Shown piece after piece: positions 26,683 through 35,070 of a stretch of DNA of 64,000 nt. Source of the DNA: Brevibacillus_C sp046036945 (GTDB lineage Bacteria; Bacillota; Bacilli; Brevibacillales; Brevibacillaceae); the NCBI RefSeq assembly GCF_046036945.1, contig NZ_JBJQOQ010000014.1:1-64000 (forward strand), in the 5' to 3' direction. The notes below the pieces were generated by a model that searched no databases, was not told the origin of the DNA, and saw only the letters and a list, made by a program, of their open reading frames with translations. A program made the position numbers and the translations under genes. Each line of letters begins with the position of its first letter. Positions within the stretch are counted from its first letter, which is position 1.

Positions 26683-26712
26683 GACAAGCCGCCCAATGCT
26701 GGCGGCTTTTCA
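26683..26712 (+). terminator. Hairpin between PepSY gene and kinase
   Basis: AAGCCGCC-CAATGCT-GGCGGCTTTT stem with a short T run. It may partly end transcription, so kinase would be less abundant than PepSY protein. Confidence 0.65.
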
Positions 26713-26785
26713 CGCTTGATCGCTCCCTCCTTGAACGGATTCAACCGAATCGCGAACGAATATTTTCGAAAAGGAAGGCATGCCA

Positions 26786-28207
26786 ATGAAATACCGGACC
26801 TTTTTAACAACACTTCTCCTTTTTTTGTTCTCCTTCAATCTTGGCATCGTCATCATTTGTATCACGACGTTTAAAGATACGGTTCATCGTGCGGAAGAGA
26901 AAAGCTTGGGCGAGCATTATTTCATCACATCTGCGCTTATCAAGGATTTTCAATCTGTGGAAAGCCGTGGAACGGATATTGAGGGCTCTTTGGGCTCTCT
27001 GCTCCAGCCGTACAGTTATCTGTCTGGGGATAAAAAGGTGAAACTGGCGCTTTACCAAGGCAATCAGCTCGTCTATTCCAATCGGCAGGAAATCGGAATG
27101 CCGAGCCGTTTTGTGGAACCGCCGAAGGACGGAACTCGACTGGTTTCAATGCAAAAATCAGCCGGCCATACCTATGTCATGGTTTCGGGAAAGCTTCCAG
27201 TACCCTATGATTCATACACAATGGTCTATCTTTACGATACAACAGATGCCATCACCGCATGGGAACAAATGAAAAACACGCTGTTTATCGCAGGACTGAT
27301 TCTTTCCAGCTTGTTTGCATTCGGCCTGCTCTTATTGCTTCATCGCATATTTAAGCCACTCTCGCAGATTTCTCAAATCTCCCGCGAGATAGCAGCCGGC
27401 GCATATAATACCAGGCTTCCGGTATCCGGCCGTGACGAGCTTTCCGAAATGGCGCAAAGCTTCAATCATATGGCTGAGGAAATCCAGCGTCAGATCCAGG
27501 AGCTGGCTGCAGCCGCGGAACAGAAGCAGCAATTTGCCGATAATCTGGCCCATGAGCTCAGAACTCCCCTGACGGCCATATACGGGTATGCGGAATACAT
27601 CCAGAAGGTCGTTCGCACAGAAGAGGACAAGCTGTTTGCGACCAATTACATCATGTCGGAGAGCCGCAGACTGCAGAAGATCGCTTACCGTTTGCTGGAT
27701 TTGGCAACCCTTCGTGAAAACAGGATCGAGCTAACCGATGTTCGCATGGAAGAGTTGGTTCGCGGAGTGGAACAAGCCCTGTCTCTGAAGGCAGCCGAAA
27801 AAAACATGCAGATCACCTATGAGTACCGCTTTGAGACGCTGTTTTGCGATGCCGACCTGATGCACATCCTGCTCGTCAATTTGATCGATAACGCGATCAA
27901 AGCATGCAGTCCGGGCGGAGTCATCAAGCTGGCCGCTGATCTGGAGGATGGTCATAAGGTGATCTTGGTCCAGGATAACGGCAAGGGAATAACAGAGGAG
28001 CATCTCGCCCATATCACAGAGGCTTTCTATCGGGTCGATCCTTCACGCAGCCGCTCTGGCGGCGGAGCGGGATTAGGTTTGACGCTCTGCCGGCAGATTG
28101 CGGTGAATCATCAGGCAGAGCTGAGTTTTGCATCTGAGCTGGGGAAAGGGACGACAGCGAAGCTTACTTTTACTGGAAAATCTTCCGATAAATCAGTTAT
28201 GCCTTAG
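26786..28207 (+). CDS. Sensor histidine kinase
   Basis: 473 aa. Membrane helices at about 7-29 and 168-190 flank an extracytoplasmic sensor. HAMP, then H-box NLAHELRTPLTAIYGYAEYI, N-box NLIDNAIKACSPGG, G1 VQDNGKGI and G2 GGGAGLGLTLC are intact. ATG 26786 is chosen over 26780 because AAGGAAGG at 26771-26778 leaves only one base before the first. It pairs with the regulator at 25035. Its last 11 bases overlap the convergent GlnL-like gene, leaving no room for a terminator. Confidence 0.9.
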   Translation: MKYRTFLTTLLLFLFSFNLGIVIICITTFKDTVHRAEEKSLGEHYFITSALIKDFQSVESRGTDIEGSLGSLLQPYSYLSGDKKVKLALYQGNQLVYSNRQEIGMPSRFVEPPKDGTRLVSMQKSAGHTYVMVSGKLPVPYDSYTMVYLYDTTDAITAWEQMKNTLFIAGLILSSLFAFGLLLLLHRIFKPLSQISQISREIAAGAYNTRLPVSGRDELSEMAQSFNHMAEEIQRQIQELAAAAEQKQQFADNLAHELRTPLTAIYGYAEYIQKVVRTEEDKLFATNYIMSESRRLQKIAYRLLDLATLRENRIELTDVRMEELVRGVEQALSLKAAEKNMQITYEYRFETLFCDADLMHILLVNLIDNAIKACSPGGVIKLAADLEDGHKVILVQDNGKGITEEHLAHITEAFYRVDPSRSRSGGGAGLGLTLCRQIAVNHQAELSFASELGKGTTAKLTFTGKSSDKSVMP

Positions 28208-29126
28208 CCTCAAATAAAAAGGCGGACAAAAATTTTCGTACGCTGATGCGGCATTTGGTGTTCTTTTCGCCGGACTCTAATTCCTTCATACGTAAGCGAA
28301 CTTCCTGAAAATCAAAAAAACGTGGTGCAAAGTGCTCAAACGTAGGATTTGCATAGTCGGCCAAGCCAAGTGACGACAAGTGGGTAAACGCCTGTAAGAC
28401 CATACGGCGGATACGTTGTTCCATCGCACGGACTTCTTTTCCGATCAATTGTTCATTCAGGTTTCCATGCAGCTTATGCAAAATCTGCGTATACAGCTCT
28501 TTTAGCTGAAGCTCTCGCAGTTGATTGCCCCGTTCCTCCTGCATGAGCCATTGGATAATCAGCAGCAAATCGGGGGCACCTGCTTCACCCGCGATCCCCA
28601 GTTGGAGCATTAGTTGACGGATCTTTTGCTCAAGCGTACTCTGTTCATAAGCCGCCATGCCATAGGATGCTGGGTTCGTGAAGCTAAAACCCGATTGCTC
28701 CTTTCCCTTTATATCTAGGATCTGAAGCGATTTGCGAATCGAGTAAAGGGAGGCTTCCAAAGATAGGTGGTCGGCCACTCGCTTTAGTACCGACAACACC
28801 TCCAACCTGTTGATCGGTTTTTGGATAAACGTATCGATTCCTTGCGCGTATGCTTCTCCAATCATCTCTTTGTTTTCTACCTGGGACACCATGATAAAGC
28901 GCCCGGTAAATCCTTCCGCCTGTAGTCCTTTGATGGTTTGAATCCCATCCAGCCCTGGCATCAAAAGATCAATCAAGATGACGTCAACGCCGTACAGCTG
29001 GTCAATCGTTACCCCGATACCATCATTGGCTTGGCCCACAATCTCGCCCAGTCCGCTCTCATTAATGATCTTTTCCAACATTCTGCGTATCACCGCATCG
29101 TCTTCTATCAGGAAAATACGAATCAT
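28197..29126 (-). CDS. GlnL/YcbB-like response regulator
   Basis: 309 aa. Receiver with IEDDAVIRRML, phospho-Asp in VILIDLLMPGLDG and the Lys of IQKPI. The C-terminal half (about 120-309) is not a standard OmpR/NarL helix. It matches the YcbB-type DNA-binding region of GlnL by layout (SLEASLYSIRKSLQILDIKG ... VRAMEQRIRRMVLQAFTHLSSLGLADYANPTFEHFAPRFFDF). In B. subtilis GlnK/GlnL responds to glutamine and controls glutamine uptake. The adjacent glutamine-type ABC genes agree with that role. Confidence 0.8.
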   Translation of the reverse strand: MIRIFLIEDDAVIRRMLEKIINESGLGEIVGQANDGIGVTIDQLYGVDVILIDLLMPGLDGIQTIKGLQAEGFTGRFIMVSQVENKEMIGEAYAQGIDTFIQKPINRLEVLSVLKRVADHLSLEASLYSIRKSLQILDIKGKEQSGFSFTNPASYGMAAYEQSTLEQKIRQLMLQLGIAGEAGAPDLLLIIQWLMQEERGNQLRELQLKELYTQILHKLHGNLNEQLIGKEVRAMEQRIRRMVLQAFTHLSSLGLADYANPTFEHFAPRFFDFQEVRLRMKELESGEKNTKCRISVRKFLSAFLFEAKA

Positions 29127-30394
29127 AATTGGCCCTCCTTTCTCAACAGTTGATTAGTGGGAATGGCCACTTCAAAATGAGTCATCTGTTTTTGATCATT
29201 CAGGATGTTCAGACTACCATGCAGGCTGTGGACAATTCCTCGCGAATGGGTAAGTCCGATCCCCGTTGATGCGTTGCCCTGCCGGTCATACTTGGTCGTG
29301 TATCCTGGTTCAAACACCCAATTCCGTTCTTCTTTCGGAATCCCTGGCCCGCTGTCGAGTACATGAAACACGATGTTTTGCTGCTTAAGCTCGACAAAAA
29401 GCTCAATCCAGCCATAGGAAGGAATCGCCTCGACCGCATTCGCCACCAGGTTGTTCAAAACCGACAGCAGCTTATAAATCTGACTGGTCGACAAGTTTAC
29501 ATCACATTTTAACTCGAACTGGATCTGTTTGCCGATCATTTCTGCGTATTTTTGATTGGCCTTGATAACAAGCTCACACAAATCCGAAACGGCAAGGCGC
29601 GAGTCAAGGCCTTCCTGGTTAATAATTTTAAACAAACCTGCCAGCATCCGCTGCGAGTCCTTTTTCACCTCATGCACATGTTCTGCTATGTGCAGAGCTG
29701 TGGAAGATTCAGTATGTTTAGATGAGAGCAAACGGGTATACAATTGATAGCTTTCGCGCGTGATTTCCTCAAGATGGGTCATCGATTTACGCAGGTAAAA
29801 GGCCTCTCCGTACAGCTCTGTATTGATCATGCGCAGCTTTTCCAGCTCCTGCTGCCGTATTTCCCCGGCAACCCGCACCTGACGAATCATAAAATTATTA
29901 TATAGTCCTACTGCAAAAAAACTTCGCAAGACACTAAAAAAGAGGAGCATCGCACAGCTCTGCCAGGTAAAGTCGGGAAAATCACCGGAAAGCTGACGCA
30001 CAAACAGTTCAACCATGTTGGAGGCGAAATCGATCGTTGCGCCAATTAGGCCCAAAACAAGGGGGAATTCCAGATACTGTCGGGCCCGGCTGAGATAAAA
30101 GAGCAGGGAAAAGCTAAAATAGTAGAAGGCAGACGGCAGATGAGCTTGCAGACTATTTACGAGCACCGTGTGACCAATTAAGGCGTCCAGACCAACCCGA
30201 AAGCCAAGAATAAACGTACCAGTTAACAGTCCGGTTAGAAGCACGGGTACCGATTGGAACCACAGCAATCCAAAAAAGAAAGCGGCAATACCCAGCGAAA
30301 ACCGAAATGTCCCCCCAAACGGAATTACTTTCATTTCACCAAAAAAGGCGGTTGCCAGCATAATGATCAGTAATAAAAACAGGCGCTCTCGCAT
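29123..30394 (-). CDS. GlnK-like sensor kinase (GHKL)
   Basis: 423 aa. About five or six N-terminal helices (residues 1-165), a coiled linker, a His-containing EHVHEVKKDSQRM phosphoacceptor region and a GHKL ATPase with LNNLVANAVEAIPSYG (N-box), DSGPGIPKEE (G1) and STGIGLTHSRGIV (G2). Overlaps the regulator gene by 4 bases. It lies downstream of the permease genes, as in loci where transporter and sensor are co-regulated. Glutamine or glutamate is the likely signal. Confidence 0.8.
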   Translation of the reverse strand: MRERLFLLLIIMLATAFFGEMKVIPFGGTFRFSLGIAAFFFGLLWFQSVPVLLTGLLTGTFILGFRVGLDALIGHTVLVNSLQAHLPSAFYYFSFSLLFYLSRARQYLEFPLVLGLIGATIDFASNMVELFVRQLSGDFPDFTWQSCAMLLFFSVLRSFFAVGLYNNFMIRQVRVAGEIRQQELEKLRMINTELYGEAFYLRKSMTHLEEITRESYQLYTRLLSSKHTESSTALHIAEHVHEVKKDSQRMLAGLFKIINQEGLDSRLAVSDLCELVIKANQKYAEMIGKQIQFELKCDVNLSTSQIYKLLSVLNNLVANAVEAIPSYGWIELFVELKQQNIVFHVLDSGPGIPKEERNWVFEPGYTTKYDRQGNASTGIGLTHSRGIVHSLHGSLNILNDQKQMTHFEVAIPTNQLLRKEGQL

Positions 30395-30463
30395 AGCTGT
30401 CCCTTTCTAACAAATTAATAGGTCTCTTATCACGATTAATGGAGATGTACGAAACCGGAATGA

Positions 30464-31114
30464 TTAGACATGTCTGTTTTCCAGGCGCCTTGAGAGAATG
30501 GACAACGCATAGTTGACCACAAAATACATAACGGCAACCATTAGGAAGACGGGGATTACGTAGTTTATGTTGTGGCCGTTAAGGATTTGCGCATGGTTCA
30601 TCAACTCCGGCAGAGAAATCACGACTGCCAGCGATGTATCTTTTAATAGGGCAATAAACTGGCTGACAATCGGCGGCACCATGCGCTTCAGTGCCTGCGG
30701 CAGCACGATGTGCCACAGCGTCTGGACATTGCTGAGTCCGGAGGAACGAGCGGCTTCAATCTGCCCTTTTTCAACCGAATTCAATCCGCTTCGGACAATC
30801 TCCGATAGCATGGCTGATTCAAAAATGACAAGCGCCAGAATCGCGGCGTAGAATTTCTCCAGTTTTAGTCCCACTTCCGGCAATGCAAAGTAGGTAAAGA
30901 AAATGATCAACAGAAGCGGCAGGTTGCGGACAAGCTCCACTGTAACAGCAAGAATGTGGGAAACAACGGGGATTTGCGTGAAACGCAACGTCCCGACGAT
31001 AATGCCGATTGCAAAGCTAAGCACAATCGACAGAAACGCCACTTTCAAAGTAACGAGAAACCCATCGAGCAAAAAGGCTAGATGAGCAGGATTGTATGCG
31101 CCGATAAAATCCAA
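30464..31114 (-). CDS. Amino-acid ABC permease (GlnP-type)
   Basis: 216 aa HisM/GlnP-type membrane subunit, four to five helices, with the ATPase-contact EAA loop EAARSSGLSNVQTLWHIVLPQALKRMVPP. It lies 16 bases downstream of the other permease gene in the same orientation. With that paralogue it should form the heterodimeric channel of the glutamine/glutamate-type importer. Confidence 0.9.
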   Translation of the reverse strand: MDFIGAYNPAHLAFLLDGFLVTLKVAFLSIVLSFAIGIIVGTLRFTQIPVVSHILAVTVELVRNLPLLLIIFFTYFALPEVGLKLEKFYAAILALVIFESAMLSEIVRSGLNSVEKGQIEAARSSGLSNVQTLWHIVLPQALKRMVPPIVSQFIALLKDTSLAVVISLPELMNHAQILNGHNINYVIPVFLMVAVMYFVVNYALSILSRRLENRHV

Positions 31115-31130
31115 GGTAACCCCCTCCTTT

Positions 31131-31784
31131 TTAGCGGATTCTCGCGAGGCGCCGCTCCAGAAATCCTACAGCGAGACTCAGCGGAAGTGTCAGAATCAGA
31201 TAGAAAATGCCTACAAAAATATACACATCAAAGGTAACAAGTGTATCTGACGAAATGCGATCGCCGAAATACATCAGGTCGAGACCCGCGATGACACCCA
31301 GCACGGAGGAGTTTTTCACCAGATTGATAAATTGGTTGCCCATTGGCGGCACAACGATCTTCATCGCTTGCGGCAAAATGACATGACGCATGGTTTGGAC
31401 ATAGGTTAGACCGGATGACCGGGCCGCTTCGGTTTGTCCTTTTGGAACGGCCAGAATGCCGGCACGTATTGTTTCCGCAATAAATGAGGCGGTATAAACG
31501 GTGAGCCCCATGGTGCCGGCAAAAAACGGGTCAAGCCGAATTCCGATGGCGGGAAGCCCCACAAAGAAAAAGAAGACAACGAGGATCAACGGAATATTAC
31601 GGATAAATTCCACATAAACGGTCCCAATCCATTGTAAGGGACGCAGCGGTGCGATGCGGAAGATTGCGATAAGCGTACCAAGCAAAAGGCTGCCCAAGAG
31701 TGAAAGAAGACTGGCTTTCAGTGTATTCCCAAAACCCTGGAGGTATAGGTCCCAATGGTCAAAAAGGATGGAAAAATTAAGCAT
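31131..31784 (-). CDS. Amino-acid ABC permease (GlnM-type)
   Basis: 217 aa paralogue of the preceding permease, EAA loop EAARSSGLTYVQTMRHVILPQAMKIVVPP. Clear helices at about 20-45, 55-80, 85-105 and 185-205. It follows the binding-protein gene after an 88-base spacer that holds a strong hairpin. Confidence 0.9.
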   Translation of the reverse strand: MLNFSILFDHWDLYLQGFGNTLKASLLSLLGSLLLGTLIAIFRIAPLRPLQWIGTVYVEFIRNIPLILVVFFFFVGLPAIGIRLDPFFAGTMGLTVYTASFIAETIRAGILAVPKGQTEAARSSGLTYVQTMRHVILPQAMKIVVPPMGNQFINLVKNSSVLGVIAGLDLMYFGDRISSDTLVTFDVYIFVGIFYLILTLPLSLAVGFLERRLARIR

Positions 31785-31824
31785 CTGCGTTGCGTATCCC
31801 CCTGTTCTTGTTTAGAAATGAGTG

Positions 31825-31850
31825 GATGAGCGGTAGGGAGACCGCTCATC
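31825..31850 (-). promoter_or_regulatory. Intercistronic stem-loop after the binding-protein gene
   Basis: GATGAGCGGT-N6-ACCGCTCATC is a perfect 10-bp stem with no T run on the minus strand. It is more likely an RNA-stabilising or processing element than a terminator. It would raise binding-protein level above the permeases. Confidence 0.6.
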
Positions 31851-31872
31851 TTGGTTTGATCATGAAACAGTG

Positions 31873-32733
31873 TTAATTTTTCGGCTTCTCTCCAATCCAT
31901 TTTTCATAAATCTTGTCGTATTCGCCGTTTTCCTTCATTTCCTTAAGCAAATCGTTAATCACGGCAGTGAATTCGGAATCACCCTTTGCCACAGCAATAC
32001 CATAAGGCTCTTCCGTGAAGGTCTCATTGGTTACACGGTAATTCGGATCTTGTTTGGCCATGCCGTACAAGAGTGCGTTATCTGTCGTCAAAGCATCGCC
32101 TTGTCCTGCTTTCAGTGCTGTAAACGCTTCGGCGTAGTTTTCAAATTCAAGGATTTCTGCCTCCGGAGCTTTTTCACGAATATTTTTAGCGGAGGTGGAA
32201 CCCTTCGCAGTAACGATTTTCATGCCCTTCTTGATATCTGACAGCTGATTGATCGGACTATCCTTTTTCACGAGGAGGGATTGACCGGCGTTAAAATAGA
32301 CATCAGAGAAATCTACTTCCTTTTTGCGATCTTCGGTAATGGTCATTGTCGCAATAATCGCGTCGATCTCTCCATTTTTAAGCATCGGGATGCGTGTTTT
32401 GGAGGTGACTTCTTTCAGTTCGATCTTGTTTTCGTCACCCAGTACTTTTTTGGCAATCGCTTTGGCGAGGTCGATATCTAAGCCTTCCACGTTGCCGGTA
32501 GCAGGATCTTTCAAACCGAACAAATTCAGGTCATATTTTACGCCGACGACGAACTTGTCTCTCTCTTTGATTTTGGCCAGCGTACCTGACGCACCTGTAG
32601 AAGCCGACGATTGGTTCCCCTGATTTGTGCCTTCCGTAGTCTTGCTGGTACCACAGCCCGCCAAAATCGATGCGCTCAGCATCGCTGTCAAACCAAAACC
32701 TGCTACTTTTTTAAAGATACTTTTCGCTTTCAC
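31873..32733 (-). CDS. Amino-acid-binding lipoprotein (GlnH-type)
   Basis: 286 aa extracellular solute-binding protein. Signal peptide with lipobox SASILAGC at about residue 27, then a polar linker. Family-3 features: FVVGVKYDLNLFGLKDPATGNVEGLDIDLAKAIAKKVLG and KKGMKIVTAKGSTSAKNI. Residues such as the LFG/EGLDIDLA pattern fit glutamine/glutamate/aspartate binders. Delivers substrate to the two permeases. Confidence 0.9.
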   Translation of the reverse strand: MKAKSIFKKVAGFGLTAMLSASILAGCGTSKTTEGTNQGNQSSASTGASGTLAKIKERDKFVVGVKYDLNLFGLKDPATGNVEGLDIDLAKAIAKKVLGDENKIELKEVTSKTRIPMLKNGEIDAIIATMTITEDRKKEVDFSDVYFNAGQSLLVKKDSPINQLSDIKKGMKIVTAKGSTSAKNIREKAPEAEILEFENYAEAFTALKAGQGDALTTDNALLYGMAKQDPNYRVTNETFTEEPYGIAVAKGDSEFTAVINDLLKEMKENGEYDKIYEKWIGEKPKN

Positions 32734-32784
32734 TTGAATACCCCTTTTCCCTATGTTTTTGTCTTTAACACTGCTAACATCAAA

Positions 32785-33513
32785 TCAGTGATTCAAAATA
32801 CGGCTGAGGAATAGCTTTGCCCGTTCTTCACGCGGGTTGGCGAAGAAGTCGCGAGGATGTGCCTCCTCCAAAATCTGCCCCTGATCCATGAACACGATGC
32901 GGTCCGCCACCTCGCGGGCAAACCCCATTTCGTGGGTCACAACAACCATTGTCATGCCTTCTTGTGCCAACTTTTTCATGACATCCAGCACTTCGCCAAT
33001 CGTTTCCGGGTCGAGCGCGGATGTTGGCTCATCGAACAGCATGATTTTGGGTTTCATCGCGAGTCCACGTGCAATTGCGACACGCTGCTGCTGGCCACCT
33101 GAGAGCTGGCTCGGATACTTCAGCGCTTTATCCGGGATTCCTACCTTCTCCAGATAATAGGTGGCTGTTTCTATCGCTTCCTTCTCGGAAATGCGCAGTA
33201 CCTTGATCGGAGCAAGCGTAATGTTTTGCAGTACCGTCTTGTGTGGATACAGGTTAAAATGTTGGAACACCATGCCGATGTCACGGCGGAGGTTGTTGAT
33301 ATCGGTATTTTTGTCGTTTACCTTGACATTGTCGACAACCAGCTCTCCGCTTGAAATCGTTTCCAAACGGTTGATGCACCGGACCAACGTGCTTTTTCCG
33401 GATCCAGATGGACCGATGACCACGACGACTTCCCCCTGGTTGATGTGTAGGTTAATGTTTTTCAGGACGTGGAAGTTCCCATAATGCTTATTCACTTGAT
33501 GAAAGCTAATCAA
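32785..33513 (-). CDS. glnQ: Amino-acid ABC transporter ATPase (GlnQ-type)
   Basis: 242 aa ATPase: Walker A GPSGSGKST, Q-loop FQHFNLYPHKT, signature LSGGQQQR, Walker B IMLFDEPTSALDPE and H-loop VVTHEMGFAREVADR, all characteristic of polar amino-acid importers. It is the first gene of the six-gene minus-strand operon that ends with the GlnK/GlnL-like pair. Confidence 0.93.
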   Translation of the reverse strand: MISFHQVNKHYGNFHVLKNINLHINQGEVVVVIGPSGSGKSTLVRCINRLETISSGELVVDNVKVNDKNTDINNLRRDIGMVFQHFNLYPHKTVLQNITLAPIKVLRISEKEAIETATYYLEKVGIPDKALKYPSQLSGGQQQRVAIARGLAMKPKIMLFDEPTSALDPETIGEVLDVMKKLAQEGMTMVVVTHEMGFAREVADRIVFMDQGQILEEAHPRDFFANPREERAKLFLSRILNH

Positions 33514-33767
33514 CCAAGATCCCCCTTTTTTATTTTCTAATTACGATAATAACCTCGGTTCTACCGGATTCTACAGGAAAAGACAGATTATTTACCTTTT
33601 TCACTACATTTTCATAAAGATGAGTTGACCGTTTGCTGTAATATTCTGAATTACATTCAGGAGTACATACTGTCGTATCAGGGGAATTTAAAATCATGGT
33701 GAAGGATGAAGTGCATCCCCTGTCCGCAGGAGGCGCTCCGCTCACTTCCGAGGATACTGCAAGCGGC

Positions 33768-33805
33768 CAAAAAAAGCCGCCTCGAAGGCGGCTTTTTGCG
33801 TTTTT
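33768..33805. terminator. Bidirectional-type terminator
   Basis: AAAAAAGCCGCC-TCGA-AGGCGGCTTTTTGCG. It lies upstream of the gln operon and downstream of the truncated ORF at 33824. Confidence 0.8.
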
Positions 33806-33823
33806 ACTGTCATGTTGATGTAG

Positions 33824-34081
33824 TTATTTGCCAACGAAAATAGGAACCGTTCCACTGCTTTTCGTTTCTTCCACCTGGAGTCCTGACATTTTTACCAGAT
33901 TGGAATCTTTCTTGGGCAGGAGATAAGTCAACGTGACCGTCTCCCGCGATTTCGCAAGGATCATATCCTCGTACACCTCGTCGTATATTTTCAGATTGAT
34001 CTCTTCTGGTCCTTTATTGGGGACGACATGCAGTTTATCTTTACTGTGGTAGACTTCCAGGATGTGGATCTGTTTATTGCC
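33824..34081 (-). pseudogene. 5'-truncated coding remnant
   Basis: A minus-strand frame reads NKQIHILEVYHSKDKLHVV ... IYDEVYEDMILAKSRETVTLTYLLPKKDS ... SSGTVPIFVGK-stop with good coding character, and a terminator follows. It begins without a start codon exactly where the GNAT gene ends. It is therefore probably the tail of a gene cut by deletion. I do not recognise the family. Confidence 0.5.
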
Positions 34082-34865
34082 AAACGATCATTTCTCCGAC
34101 TTCTTCGAATCCAGCCCTCTTATATATGTTGAGGCCATCTTGAGAGGCTTGTAAAACGCAAGGCTTTCCGTTTTTCTCTGTTTTTATCTGACTGAGAAGG
34201 AAATCAAACATGACGCTTCCGAAACCTCTCCCTCTAAACTCTTTCCTGGTCATTACATCATAAATGCCATAACTGTTGTCTGCTTCTATGACACATCCGG
34301 TTGACACTGCTTGCCCACGAAAAAAGCCAACAAACCATCTCATCTTCTTCTGAGAGGGTTGGTAATTGGCTGCCACGTTTTTAAAAAACAGTTGAAGTAC
34401 TGCTTGTTCGGGGGTGCCTTCAAATAGCGATTGAAAAACCTCACCATATAAGAAGACATCCTTTTGATCTTTCACCTCTTTTATATCTAACACACCGGCA
34501 GATAAAGGAGCATTGTATTTGATGTAGTCATGATCTAACTTCATGGTTATGTTTCGCTCTGCTTCATTCATGCCTGCGTCGTCAAGCCATGTTACTGTAT
34601 CATTCGTCAAAAAACGCCTGTCTACCCAAATACTCAAGGGGAACCCTTTATTGGCAAATGAATCAATGGTTTCTTTGACGGTGGTTTCCATAGCGGCAGG
34701 CAATGGGGATAAAGGCACAAGCACATTAAAAGTATCGGATGGAAAACCTGAGTCAATGGCTACGAAATGTTTATTTTCTATTACTCTGGCACCTCGAGTG
34801 AAAAATGTAAGAAATGTTGCTTTCCTTATAAAATTGCTCAATACCAATTCTTGGTACAAGGTCAT
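34074..34865 (-). CDS. GNAT-family N-acetyltransferase
   Basis: 263 aa. The C-terminal half has the acetyl-CoA motif VMTRKEFRGRGFGSVMFDFLLSQI (R/Q-x-x-G-x-G) and GYKRAGF-like INIYKRAGFEEVGE. The N-terminal 130 residues are a second, divergent domain seen in some two-domain GNATs. Start ATG 34865 is preferred because GAAAGGTG precedes it; the longer frame lacks a site. Acceptor unknown. Confidence 0.8.
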   Translation of the reverse strand: MTLYQELVLSNFIRKATFLTFFTRGARVIENKHFVAIDSGFPSDTFNVLVPLSPLPAAMETTVKETIDSFANKGFPLSIWVDRRFLTNDTVTWLDDAGMNEAERNITMKLDHDYIKYNAPLSAGVLDIKEVKDQKDVFLYGEVFQSLFEGTPEQAVLQLFFKNVAANYQPSQKKMRWFVGFFRGQAVSTGCVIEADNSYGIYDVMTRKEFRGRGFGSVMFDFLLSQIKTEKNGKPCVLQASQDGLNIYKRAGFEEVGEMIVWQ

Positions 34866-35070
34866 AATTTTCACCTTTCTTACAAATAAATTAAAGAGCG
34901 CTCTTTGGAAATTATTATACATATGAAATAGGAGTTTTCATACAATGTTCACAATCTTTTATATCCTCCCATAATATTTAGAATTATCTGCCGTAATAGA
35001 GTTTATGGAACCTCAAATAGACCGCCTCGTATAATAGATGGAGAAAAAGAATGGGAATGGAGGAATATGA

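Noticed and set aside
33530..33745. 71-aa minus-strand ORF upstream of glnQ
   Set aside because: No site, no motif; lies where the glnQ promoter is expected.
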